A stretch of 64,000 bases of DNA from Blumeriella jaapii (lineage: Eukaryota > Ascomycota > Leotiomycetes > Helotiales > Drepanopezizaceae): assembly GCA_009599575.1 (NCBI GenBank), contig VWND01000021.1, positions 62,001 to 126,000 of the forward strand. The letters run 5' to 3'. Within the stretch, counting starts at the first letter, position 1; the number at the start of each line of letters is the position of its first letter. The notes beneath the pieces were generated by a model. It did no database searches. It saw only the letters and a program-made list of their open reading frames with translations, and was not told where the DNA came from. Positions 35,982 through 46,057 of this stretch are shown here, piece after piece. The translations under genes were made by a program, and so were the position numbers.

Positions 35982-36440
35982 ATTGTTTTAATATTTTTAT
36001 TGTTTATTGTTTCCTTTTTTATTATATATTATTTTATTGTTTTTGTTTTGCTTTGCTTGTATACAATTTAATTATTCTGTTTATTTTTAAGATTTTTTTC
36101 TATATTATTTAAAATATCTATTGTACTTTTTTTTGTTTAACTGTATTTTTGTTTATCAGAACAAAAGCTTTGTATATATTTAAGCCGCATATCTGATATA
36201 TTTATATTGCTCGTATATTCTACGAAAACTATTTTTTATATATTTTATTATTTGTTACTTTCTGCATTATTTATTTTTTTCGTTATTCTGAACGAATGCT
36301 TAATTAAACAGTTATAATTTATTAAAAAAACAGCATACGGATTTCCGTGACTTTTAAATATAAATATTTTACAATTTTCGTATTTTTTTTTAGCTATTTT
36401 TAAATAAATATAATACACTTTTTTAATTAATAAACCTATC
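35982..36440. other. AT-rich spacer (copy 3)
   Basis: Pol/ORF B spacer, homologous to 2477-2940. No gene. The minus-strand frame at 36248-36484 is a shadow running into ORF B. Confidence 0.6.
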
Positions 36441-39400
36441 GATATTATATCGTTTTTTAAACAAAGCGTTGTTAAATTTAGCAAATTTATTTTTAATTTA
36501 TCGTAGAACGGAACTATTATACGTAACCTTTCCGAGTTTAAGCAAATATATAATACCGCTATTTCAAATTAATAAGCAGCTTTCGTAAAAACATTTATAA
36601 AGCAATTCGATATAATAATTAAAAACGAACGAATTTCTATTCGATTATAAAAGCTTTGTTAAAGCTGAATTCGTTCGCAAAAGCTTTGATTACGATAAGT
36701 TTTTGCTAAACTACGATAACGCTTTAAAAGCTTTCGCCGGAGCAAAAAAAGCTCGAAATAATAAAAAAAAAATAACAGACCGAGTATTGCGCTTTTTGTT
36801 AAATTAATAAAAAAAGAATATCCAAAAATACGTTTTTAGCAAAATCACTGGTGTTATTCCATTTCGGCATTTCGCTCGCTTTTTCGAAACTATTACTTTT
36901 ACGAAAAAAAATGTTTAAATATTAAACGTTTATATTTTTAAAGCGCAAATCCTGAAAGCTAATAATTTAAAAGCCCGCAAATTTATAAACCTTTTTATAG
37001 CCGTTTGCAAATTGGTCGACGACGTTATATAATCGCTAAAAAAAGTTTTAATCGGCTGCGAAATTTTAAGTTTAATTTTTTTTTAAAATAAAAAACTAAG
37101 CGTCGTTAAATAAAGCATTTTTATATTAAAAAAAAAAACGACGCTATTTTAATATTTGAAATTTACGACGATAAAAAAAACGAAAAAATTAATATTATTT
37201 TCGTTTAATTCGAAAAAATATACGCGGTAGTAATTAATATTTTTAAAGCAGCTAAAATAATTCGACGATTTTTATTTCCGATTATCGAAAACGAATCCGA
37301 AAACGAAATTAAAAGCGTAATAATAAACAACCGCTTATTCGAATATAAAAAACTTATTGTATTTGTAAAAACGATTCCGGAAAAATTAAAAACAAAAAAC
37401 GTAAAAAAGCGCCGATATTTCCGAAACTTTTTTTATTCGAAAGAAAAAGCCATTCGCGTCGTTAGCAAAAAAAGTATCGCGAATAAAAACAGTCGGAAAT
37501 CGACGCCGAGCTATAGCTTTTAAATTAATTAATAAAAAACGCGACGATTTTACGAAATCAAATTTAAAAAACACCGGCATTCCGAAAGGAAAAGATTTAA
37601 ACGATTTTAAATCTGATTTTTCGAAATTAAATACGTAAATATTAAAAACGTTTATTGCGTTTAAAAACGTCGTATTATTACCGCTAATATTTTAAATTTT
37701 AATAAAAGTTTTTAAGATTTCGATTATTATACGATTCGACCGGAAAAGCTTAAAAAAAATATCGAAATTATCGCGAAAAAAATTATATAAAAAGCATAAA
37801 ATCAAATTATTTTATTTAAAATTTTCGCTTTCGACGACGAAACGATTTAAAAGTTTTATTTCGATATTTTTATATAAAAATCAAATAAATTCGTTAGCTT
37901 TTTTTTTTTTGTTTCGAACGAAAATTAAATTAAATTTTTTTCGGAAAATTGTAAATATAATACGCCGGAACCGATAAAAAAGATTTTTAAAAACGGTGAT
38001 CCGTTTTTATTCGAGCTTTTTTTCGTTAAGAAACTCCGATTTTTTAATTTCGTTTTTACGAATAACGTTAACGCTAGAAAAAACAGCAAATTTTGTTATT
38101 TTTACGTATGTTGTTACGCGGCGTATTACGATTTAATTATAAAAAAAATTAACGTTATCGGCTTCGCTAATCGATTCGTTATTATTAAAAATTCGGATTA
38201 CGACGTATTCGAAATTAATTTTAATAATTAATTTATGTTTCGACGAAAAACTGCGAAAATTATTTAAACGCGTACGAAAGCTTATTTAGGCTACGTAAAT
38301 TTTAAAACAGATTTTAAAATTTTCAGCGCGATTATAAAACTCGATTAAAACGTAAAAAAGTGGAAGCAACGAGTATTTTTAAAAGCCGACTTTTTTAGCT
38401 TTTCGACCGAAGGTATGCTTTAAAATCTATTTGAATTAAGCTGCGAATTCGTTAATTACGTAGAGTTTTACAACGGAGAAAACAAGCTATTATTGCATTT
38501 TATAAAAAAAAAAGTAGTTATATATAAGTATTATTTCCGATTGATTAAAACCCAAAAAGCGCTTATAGCTTTTTTCGCTAATATGCTTTACAGTTTTATT
38601 TAATAAGCTTTTAAAATATATTCCGGCTTTTATTTTGCTGCTTTGATTATTCGGAATTTCGGAAACTGCCGCCTCGTGGCTTATTTTAACGTTCCGATCG
38701 TTTTAAGCTTCGCTGATTCCGACCGTATTACAATTATAAAATTCGATATCGCCGATTTTTAAAAAAAGAAAAAAATCGAAAACTTTATCGACGTTATTTT
38801 CGATTACTACGTTTTGCTTGCATTCGCATATAATTCGGAAATAATCGAAGCTTATTTGCAATTATATTACGACGTTAAGCTAATTAAAACTATTTAGAAA
38901 AGCTTAGCTTTTTTGTATTTTAGCGCGTTTAAAATAATGGCCTCGGCTATTTTATCGGATTACGAAACCGAAGGCTACGAAATGAAAAATGAAATAATTT
39001 CTGTCAGCTTTTCGATTAAGCAAAAGATTTTCGTTAGATTCAGGACCCAAAAAACCGACGGCGCGATGCTAATTTATTCGAATAATTATACGACGTAAAG
39101 GTACAAAAACCATTTCGAAAACGATATTTCGATAAGCAATCTGATATTATTTGTATTGCGGCGAAAATAATTATAGCATTTTCGATAGTTTCGATTGCAA
39201 ACGATTATTTCCGAATTATTTCGTAAAATAATCTTTTTTATAAGCTTCGGAGCTTTTTCAAAAGCATTTGTCGATAAATAATCGTAATCCGATTTATTAG
39301 TTTTACGCGAAGCAAAAGCGTTAATCGGTTTTAATTATAACGAATTAATCGATTATTTTTACGATTTTAATACAAAACTTTTCAGCGCTTTTTATAAAGC

Positions 39401-39809
39401 GTAGAACTACGTTTAAAAGCTGAAATTTATTATCTACGGAAAAAAGTCGTAAAAAGCATTCGTCGCGGCGATATTTAATAATATTATCGACGAAAAAGTT
39501 ATCAGAACGTTCGTAAGTTTAAACGATATTTCGATTAATATTTTATCGAGCTATTTTTTAAAAAAGCAAAATAAACAAAATGATTTAAACGATAAGCGAA
39601 ACGCTATTTTTCCGCAAAAGCCGACAGCAAAAAAACTAAAAACGGGTTAGAAAACCGAAAAAGTATAAGCTTAAAAAGTTCGGTTTTTAATTAATTAGTT
39701 TTTAGATTATATGAAATAAACTAGATTGTATTTATTAAAATTATGTTTTTCTTTTATTATAATCAAAAACGATTACGTATATTATTTAAAATAAAATATA
39801 AAACGGTAA
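36441..39809 (+). pseudogene. ORF B of RLG1 copy 3
   Basis: Same unknown 1,100-codon frame. A small deletion near 36625 shifts the frame compared with copies 1 and 4. The stretch 38913-39098 is open (MYFSAFKIMASAILSDYETE). The C-terminal end reads without frameshift from KTEKV near 39655 through KNDYVYYLK to a stop at 39807-39809 inside the 3' LTR, the clearest evidence that ORF B ends in the LTR. A cluster of Lys/Arg (TAKKLKTG) precedes the end and could be a nuclear localisation signal. Confidence 0.68.
37452..37484. repeat. 33-bp palindromic unit in ORF B (copy 3)
   Basis: ATTCGCGTCGTTAGC...ATCGCGAAT, 33 bp, same position as in copies 1, 2 and 4. Confidence 0.85.
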
Positions 39810-40058
39810 TATTTTATATTAATAAAAATTAATAGTTTTAGTTATAATCGAGGCATAGACCTTTTCGAGACCTTCTGCCATTGATTATTTTCAACAAGTA
39901 TAAAAGCAAAGCATTTCTTTAAATAATATTATAAGTACGCAGTTTAATTTATACCTTTATCTTTTTTTCCTTTCTTCAGTTTTTTTTAAAAAATCCCTAG
40001 ATTATCTTACCCACCGACATGTGGCCGTATCAGTCTGGTTTTCCTACCTACTTTTACA
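39797..40058 (+). repeat. RLG1 3' LTR (copy 3)
   Basis: 262 bp; its inner part (right end, 39990-40058) is less mutated than its left half. Ends CTACTTTTACA, followed by the duplication GTAG. Confidence 0.92.
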
Positions 40059-41199
40059 GTAGCTTTTTTTTATTCGAATTTTATTAAAACAGGCGAACAC
40101 CTCGAGTTAAATATAAAATTTAACTTTGCTTAGTCGTAAAAATGTTTTTTAAATTAATAATAAAAAGTATCGGTTTTTAATCGTAATAGCGTTAAAAGCT
40201 TTGTATACGACGCAAAATCGTAGTTTTTTTTTGGTTTTTTCGCAAATAAAATTAAAAAAACTGCAAAAGAAAAGCTCGCTCGGATCTAGCTTTTTTCGAG
40301 GTTTTTTTTTAAGAAATTTACGTAAAATTTAAAGTTCGTCGATTAATATATTATATAAAAAGCCGTATGGAAATACTGTTTTAAATCGAAGTTTTATCGT
40401 ATAATTAACGCTTTTTTTATAAAATACAAGTTTATCGGCTTCGATAAAATTAAAAGCGGCTAAATAATAATAATGGTAAAAAAAGAGTTTTATTTCAAAA
40501 TCGATTAGCGGTTTGGTTTAAAAAGCCAAACGAATATTTTTTAATAAAGCTTTAGCGAAGTAAAATTCCGCTGAAAATTATTATCGTGCAATTTAAAAAA
40601 ATTTATTTTTTTGCAATTAATCGATTTCAAATAGGATAATAAAAGGAGATTCGTCGGTTAAATCGTTTAGTTTGTATAATTGTTAATTAATTTCGTATAA
40701 AAAAGCAGAGAATATTTCGATTTTTAATTAAAAGGCTAAAATAATAAATACAACTGCTTTTGTACGACGAAACATAGCTGATAAAACGACGGTTTTGTAA
40801 AAATAGCGTTTTTAAACTAGATCTGAAACAGCCAATTAATAAAAGCGTTAGGATAAGCAATTCGTACGGTAAAAATCTAAATTAAAACAAAAAATATTCG
40901 TGGTTTAATTAATATAAGGATTATATATTTAAAGCCAAAGCTTTTTTAAAATAAAATCGTATTTTTTTAGTATTATAATAAAAGCTGTAATTAGTTCGGT
41001 ATGGCCGGCGATATTAATTTAAAAAAAAACTTAATAAATAATATCGCCGTAAATAAAAAAGCGTTCGTTAACCACGGTAAGTTTACGTGGATTAATAAGT
41101 AAAACAAAAGTTAATTTGTAATATTATACGAAAAAATAATTAATAAAATTATCGGTAATTTTACAATCGTTTAAAAAATAAGTTTTAATATATATATTA
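40059..41199 (-). pseudogene. Chromovirus C protease/RT N-terminal part
   Basis: Minus-strand continuation of C. Near 40070-40210 it reads FCVVYKAFNAITIKNRYFLL, then KTFLRLSKVKFYI and FNKIRIKKS, the RT fingers of a Ty3/gypsy element. Joined to 28781 it continues in frame into NTKYNLFEF. Upstream (40250-41199) should hold the PR-RT linker; I could not place motifs there. It is interrupted by TR at 41200. Confidence 0.85.
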
Positions 41200-41420
41200 T
41201 GTTACGATCCTGGCCGGTGGTAAATTGCCAGTGGTAATTCTGCCAGTGGTAATTGCCAATAGTAAATTGGTTTAAGGCTTGCGCACGGACCCCTACCAAC
41301 CTGTATTTAATAGTTCAGAGCTTCCGTTTACTTTAGGGCTCTTCACCTTAGTATTCAACGTACACGCGTATCTTTCGGCCCATATTATTCACCATGATCA
41401 CCCTTAAGCCAGCTGTCATA
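41200..41420 (+). repeat. TR 5' LTR
   Basis: 221 bp, TGTTACGATCC...CAGCTGTCATA. The end is TA rather than the usual CA if the TATTA duplication is right. It contains short internal repeats (gccagtggtaat) near its start. Confidence 0.9.
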
Positions 41421-41978
41421 TAATACTAAGGTCAAACACATTCCGCTGGGAAGCTTTGTATCTAGCTGGGAAGCTTTGTATCTACGGTTAAAAATTCGAT
41501 TTGCTTTTGCAATTCGTATTTCTTACGCCACCCGTACCGACGTGCTCGTCGGTGCCTCGATCAATATTCCCTTCCATTGATCTTGTTTCCAGAAAAAGCT
41601 GGAGCCCGTTCTTTATTTCGACCTGCCTCTGCAATTCGGAACCCTTTTTTTTTTAATACGATTCGACCTTTTTACCAAGCCTGTCGATTTACGAGCTCGC
41701 ACCTTACTGCTACTAGAGCTTGCACCTAACTGCATACTATTCAATACGATTCGACCTTTTCGATAAGTCTGTCGATCTACGAGCTCGCATTTTAACTGCA
41801 TACAATAGCTGGCAACCTACCTCTGCCTATGCGATTAAAATAGCTGGCAACTTACGCCTGCCTTTGCGACAAAATGGCTGGCAACCTACGTCTGCCTGAT
41901 GGGTTGAAATAAAAGAAAATACGGATTGGGTTCTACGGCTTCAGATCTGGGGACCAGTTCTGCGAAAGGGGAGGATAG
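41421..41978 (+). repeat. TR internal region with tandem repeats
   Basis: Non-coding. It holds a perfect 20-bp tandem pair (gctgggaagctttgtatcta, 41445-41464 and 41465-41484). Two diverged copies of roughly 88 bp begin aatacgattcgacc (41655 and 41743). Three units of about 35 bp begin tagctggcaac or tggctggcaac (41806, 41841, 41875). The 62-codon minus-strand frame at 41613-41801 just translates the diverged repeats. Confidence 0.8.
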
Positions 41979-42199
41979 TGTTACGATCCTGGCCGGTGGT
42001 AAATTGCCAGTGGTAATTCTGCCAGTGGTAATTGCCAATAGTAAATTGGTTTAAGGCTTGCGCACGGACCCCTACCAACCTGTATTTAATAGTTCAGAGC
42101 TCCCGTTTACCTTAGGGCTCTTCACCTTAGTATTCAACGTACACGCTTATCTTTCGGCCCATATCATTCACCATGATCACCCTTAAGCCAGCTGTCATA
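41979..42199 (+). repeat. TR 3' LTR
   Basis: 221 bp. Compared with the 5' LTR I count three C/T differences and one G/T difference, about 98% identity, so TR inserted recently relative to its surroundings. Confidence 0.9.
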
Positions 42200-42204
42200 T
42201 ATTA

Positions 42205-43516
42205 TTAATAATTATAATACAAAGCAATATCAAATATAATTCCGGAACGCCGTTTAAAGCAAATAACTTTAATTTATTTTTCAAAAGTTTTTAATAATAA
42301 CAATTATTAAAAACAGTTAGTTTTCCGACTTTTTTGCTTCGGCTTTAGTTTTTTTGATTCAAAAGAAATCGAAGCAATTAATAGCGCGGTGTTTATCGCT
42401 GACATATTATAAGCAAAAGTTATTAATAAAAAAATAGATTCGGCGAGCTAGCTTTTCGGCATTATTTATTAGGCGTTTATTTTTAATTATATCGGCTGCG
42501 GTTTTTATAATTGCTTTGGTTTGGGTCGCGCTAAAATTTATAAAATCGTTTTGAATAATAATCGTAATAGCAATTTTAAATATAAAAGCAAAAAAAAAGA
42601 TTTTCGTATTGCGATTTTCGGTTTTATAATAATTAAAATTTAATTATCGGAAAACAGTATTAGTTTCGCGTATTTAAGCGTAAAAACTAATAAAATCGGT
42701 TTTTATATCGGAAAATTTAATATACGACAAACGGATAACTATATTAAAATAAAAAATTTCGCGCAGAATAACGATAGCGGCTTCGTTATTAAATTTAATA
42801 TAATTTTTAATTTTTAGTTAAATAAAAAAAAAATAGACAGGAATTAATTGCTTTGCTTAAAAGATAGAATTTTTTTAAAAGTATTTGCCTGTTAGTTAAA
42901 AATACCGAACGATTATTATAAAACTTAAATTATTTCTGCAAAAATTAAATAAAAAAAAATATCGTCCGTACGTAAACCTTTTTGTAAAGCGCTTTTGATT
43001 GTATTAGAAAAGCGAGAAAAAAATTAATTTATACGATTTTATTCGGTCGTATATCAGTTTTGATTAAAACGAAGTTTAGAATTATATTTTAAAAAATAAT
43101 AATAAAATGCTTCGTAACGTTGCCGATATTGTCCGAATTTGTAAATTTATCGGAATCGGAAAAGGCAGATGTTTTTTTGTTTATATTTAAAATATTCGGT
43201 GTATTTTAATTAATAAAAGTTATTTTCGGAAATTAGCAAATTCGGCTTCGCGGTTTTAAATTTTTTTTTTTTGAAAAGCCTTTTTTTCCTAATATTATAC
43301 CGTTTAAATATTCAGCTTTTAAGCTAAATTATTTAATTTAGTTTTAAATAATATTATTATATCGTTCTGCTTTACCGCGTATATAAAAATATCGAAAATT
43401 TTACGAAAGTAAGCTTTCGTATTAGCGATCAGAGCGGCGACGATTTGGTCGGAATATTCAAAATGCCCCAAAATAAAATAATTAAAAGATTCCGACAACT
43501 TAGGAAGTTCCGACAT
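42205..43516 (-). pseudogene. Chromovirus C gag (and protease start)
   Basis: Gag begins at the ATG at 43514-43516 (minus): MSELPKLSESFNYF, then a 65-codon open stretch to 43319, followed by RIP stops. Position just inside the 5' LTR and order relative to RT support gag. I cannot identify the zinc knuckle. Confidence 0.65.
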
Positions 43517-43829
43517 TTTCGATATTAATATCCGTTAAAAAAAAGCGTAAAATATAATTTGTTCCGGAATATAAGCAAAAGCAGAACGGGATTTTTTAAA
43601 TATAAGTTTTATATCAAAAGAAATTGTCGTTTCGTAATTTCGTAAAAATTCGTAAAAATTATTTTTAAAAAGTCGTTTTTTTAAAAGGTCGTTTTTTTAA
43701 AAGGTCGTAAAAGTATTGTCGCGATAAGATTTATTAATTTTCTGTATGCGCAAAAGCAAAACAAAATTAACAGACCTTTTCAGCTCGGGGGCTGAAATAA
43801 AAGTGTTAAAAAAGGTTTGATAGTTAATA
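43517..43829 (-). other. Chromovirus C leader
   Basis: 313 bp between C's 5' LTR and gag. It contains a short tandem duplication (ttcgtaaaaa and gtcgtttttttaaaag repeated, 43630-43710). No clear primer-binding site remains. Confidence 0.55.
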
Positions 43830-43972
43830 TATCAAAAGGTGCGAACGAGCAAAAGGTTCGTAAATGATTTGCATTAACTACGAGGTTCTAAGTTAAAGGT
43901 GTCGCGAAGTCTAAGATATAATAAATGCGGGCTCCGATGTCACGTGATAACAACGTGATTTTCGGACCACGT
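43830..43972 (-). repeat. Chromovirus C 5' LTR, cut by RLG1 copy 6
   Basis: 143 bp that align with 14390 onwards. It is better preserved than the 3' LTR: CACGTG is intact at 43941-43946 while the partner reads TACGTA. It is interrupted at 43973 by copy 6; the remainder should lie beyond the window. Confidence 0.85.
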
Positions 43973-44236
43973 TGTAAAAGTAGGTAGGAAAACCAGACTG
44001 ATACGGCCATATGTCGGTGGGTAAAATAGTCTAGGAAATCCCTAAAAAAGACTGAAAAAAGGAAAAGAATAAATAAAGGTATAAATTGGACTGCGTGCTT
44101 ACGGTACTATTTAAAAGGATGCTTTGCTTTTATATCTGTTGAAGGTAGTTAATAGCAAAGGATTTCGGAAGGGTCTATGCTTCGATTATAATTAAAACTA
44201 TTAATTCTTATTAATATAAAATATTATAATTTTATA
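43973..44236 (-). repeat. RLG1 3' LTR (copy 6)
   Basis: 264 bp, TGTAAAAG start; the right end is RIP-mutated (tattataattttata). The presumed target duplicate is ACGT at 43969-43972, not verifiable in the window. Confidence 0.9.
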
Positions 44237-45813
44237 TTTTGTTTTAAATAATATACGTAATTGTTTTTAACTACGATTAAAAAAAATATAATTTTGATAA
44301 ATTTAATTCAGTTTATTCTATATAATTTAAAAATTAATTAATTAAAAACCGAACTTTTTAGCCTTATATTTCTTCGGTTTTTTAACCCGTTTTTGGCCTT
44401 TTTGCTATTGATTTTTGCGGAAAAATAGCGTTTCGCTTATCGTTTAAATTTTTTTGTTTATTTTGCTTTTTTAAAAAATGGCTCGATAAAATATTAATCG
44501 AGGTATCGTTTAAATTTACGAACGTTTTAAAAGCTTTTTCGTCGATAATATTATTAAGCGTCGCCGCGACGGGTGCTTTTTACGATTTTTTTGCGTAAAT
44601 AATAGATTTTAGCTTTTAAACGTGGTTTTACGCTTTGCAAAAAGCGCTGAAAAATTTTGTATTAAGTTCCTGGAAATAATCGATTAATTCGTTATAATTA
44701 AAACCGATTAATGCTTTTGCTTCGCGTAAAACTAATAGATCGGATTACGGTTATTTACCGACGAATGCTTTTGAAAAAGCTTCGAAGCTTGTAAAAAAAA
44801 CTATTTTACGAAATGGTTCGGAAATAATCGTTTGCAATCGGGATTACCGAAAATGCTATAATTGCTTTCGTCGCAAAATAAATAATATTAAATTGTTTAT
44901 CGAAACGTCGTTTTCGAAATGATTTTTGTATTTTTGCGCCGTATAATTATTCGAATAAATTAGCATCGCGCCGTCGGTTTTTTAAATTTTGAATTTAACG
45001 AAAACTTTTTGTTTAATCGAAAAGTTAACAAAAATTATTTTATTTTTTATTTCGTAGCTTTCGGTTTTATAATCCGATAAAATAGCTAAAACTATTGCTT
45101 TAAACGCGCTAAAATACGAAAAAGCCGGGTTTCTCTAAATGATTTTAATTAGCTTGGCGTCGTGATATAATTGCAGGTAAATTTCGATTATTTCCGAGTT
45201 ATATGCGAATGCAAGCAGAACGTAATAATCGAAAATAGCGTCGATAAGGTTTTCGATTTTTTTTTTTTTTTAAAAATCGGCGATATCGAATTTTATAATT
45301 GTAATACGATCGGAATCAGCGAGATTTAAAACGATCGGAACGTTAAAATAAGCTACGAAACAGCAGTTTTCGGGGTTTCGAATAATTAAAACAGCGAGGT
45401 AAAAGCCGGGATGCATTTTAAAAGCTTGTTAAATAAAACTGTAAAGCATATTAGCGAAAAAAGCTGTAAGCGCTTTTTGGGTTTCAATCAATCGGAAATA
45501 ATATTTATATATAATCATTTTTTTTTTTATAAAATGCAATAATAATTTGTTTTTTCCGTTGTAAAATCTTACGTAATTAACGAATTCGCAGCTTAATTCA
45601 AATAGATTTTAAAATACGTTTTCGGTCGAAAAGCTAGAAAAGTCGGCTTTTGAAAATATTCGTTGTTTTTATTTTTTTTTGTTTTAGTCGAGTTTTATAA
45701 TCGCGCTGAAAGCTTTAGGGTTTATTTTAAAATTCGCGTAGCCTAAGTAAGCTTTAGCACGGTTTTAATAGTTTTCGTAGTTTTTCGTCGAAATATAAAT
45801 TAATTATTAAAAT
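44237..45813 (-). pseudogene. ORF B fragment of RLG1 copy 6
   Basis: Minus-strand ORF B from its C-terminus to copy 1 equivalent position about 4727, where copia D interrupts. It contains the SDYETE region near 45070 and FVNYVRFYNG-like sequence near 45580. RIP stops throughout. Confidence 0.82.
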
Positions 45814-46057
45814 TGTTGCGCTATATTTACATTCCTTTATTTCCTTTCATTTCTTTTGTTCCAGATTCATTCTTTCTGTACGCTTTCAGTAGTTAGATAT
45901 TCCTGGAGCTCGGAAAGGCTCGTAGTCACGTGATAACGAGCCTCCTCGGAAACTAGTTTTTCCGAGCGACTGACTAAGCGAGCCCGAACCTTCCGTTTTT
46001 TGCGAAAAGCTCGCTAATCAAATTTAGAATAATACAAGTAATATTTTACTATATACA
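45814..46057 (+). repeat. Element D 5' LTR, largely free of RIP
   Basis: Starts TGTTGCGCTATATT; the right edge is uncertain, and I take the CA at 46056-46057. Sequence to about 46020 is of ordinary composition. It has CACGTG (45927-45932) between inverted arms GGCTCGT and ACGAGCC, and a second inverted repeat (ctcggaaa with tttccgag, 45945-45970). Confidence 0.75.

Larger units (their letters stand above)
28782..40058 (+). mobile_element. RLG1 copy 3, complete Ty3/gypsy with ORF B
   Basis: 11,277 bp with both LTRs and the exact 4-bp duplication GTAG (28778-28781, 40059-40062). It is inserted in the RT of chromovirus C, 264 bp from copy 2 and head to head with it. Removal restores C's frame (IRIKKSYE, then LIVFNTKYN). 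All genes are RIP-broken. Confidence 0.94.
41200..42199 (+). mobile_element. TR, 1,000-bp non-autonomous LTR element (TRIM-like), not RIP-mutated
   Basis: Two 221-bp direct repeats enclose 558 bp with no coding capacity. It is flanked by TATTA on both sides (41195-41199, 42200-42204); because the target is AT-rich this duplication carries less weight than usual. A purine tract (gcgaaaggggaggatag, ending 41978) directly precedes the right LTR and sets plus orientation. Base composition is ordinary, unlike the host element C. The LTRs differ at four sites. Confidence 0.9.

Noticed and set aside
36441..39809. ORF B as a Starship captain (DUF3435), Crypton or envelope-like gene
   Set aside because: I saw no R..HxxR tyrosine-recombinase residues, signal peptide or transmembrane layout, so none of these names is supported.
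41613..41801. 62-codon minus-strand frame
   Set aside because: It translates the diverged tandem repeats of TR; no start context or homologue.
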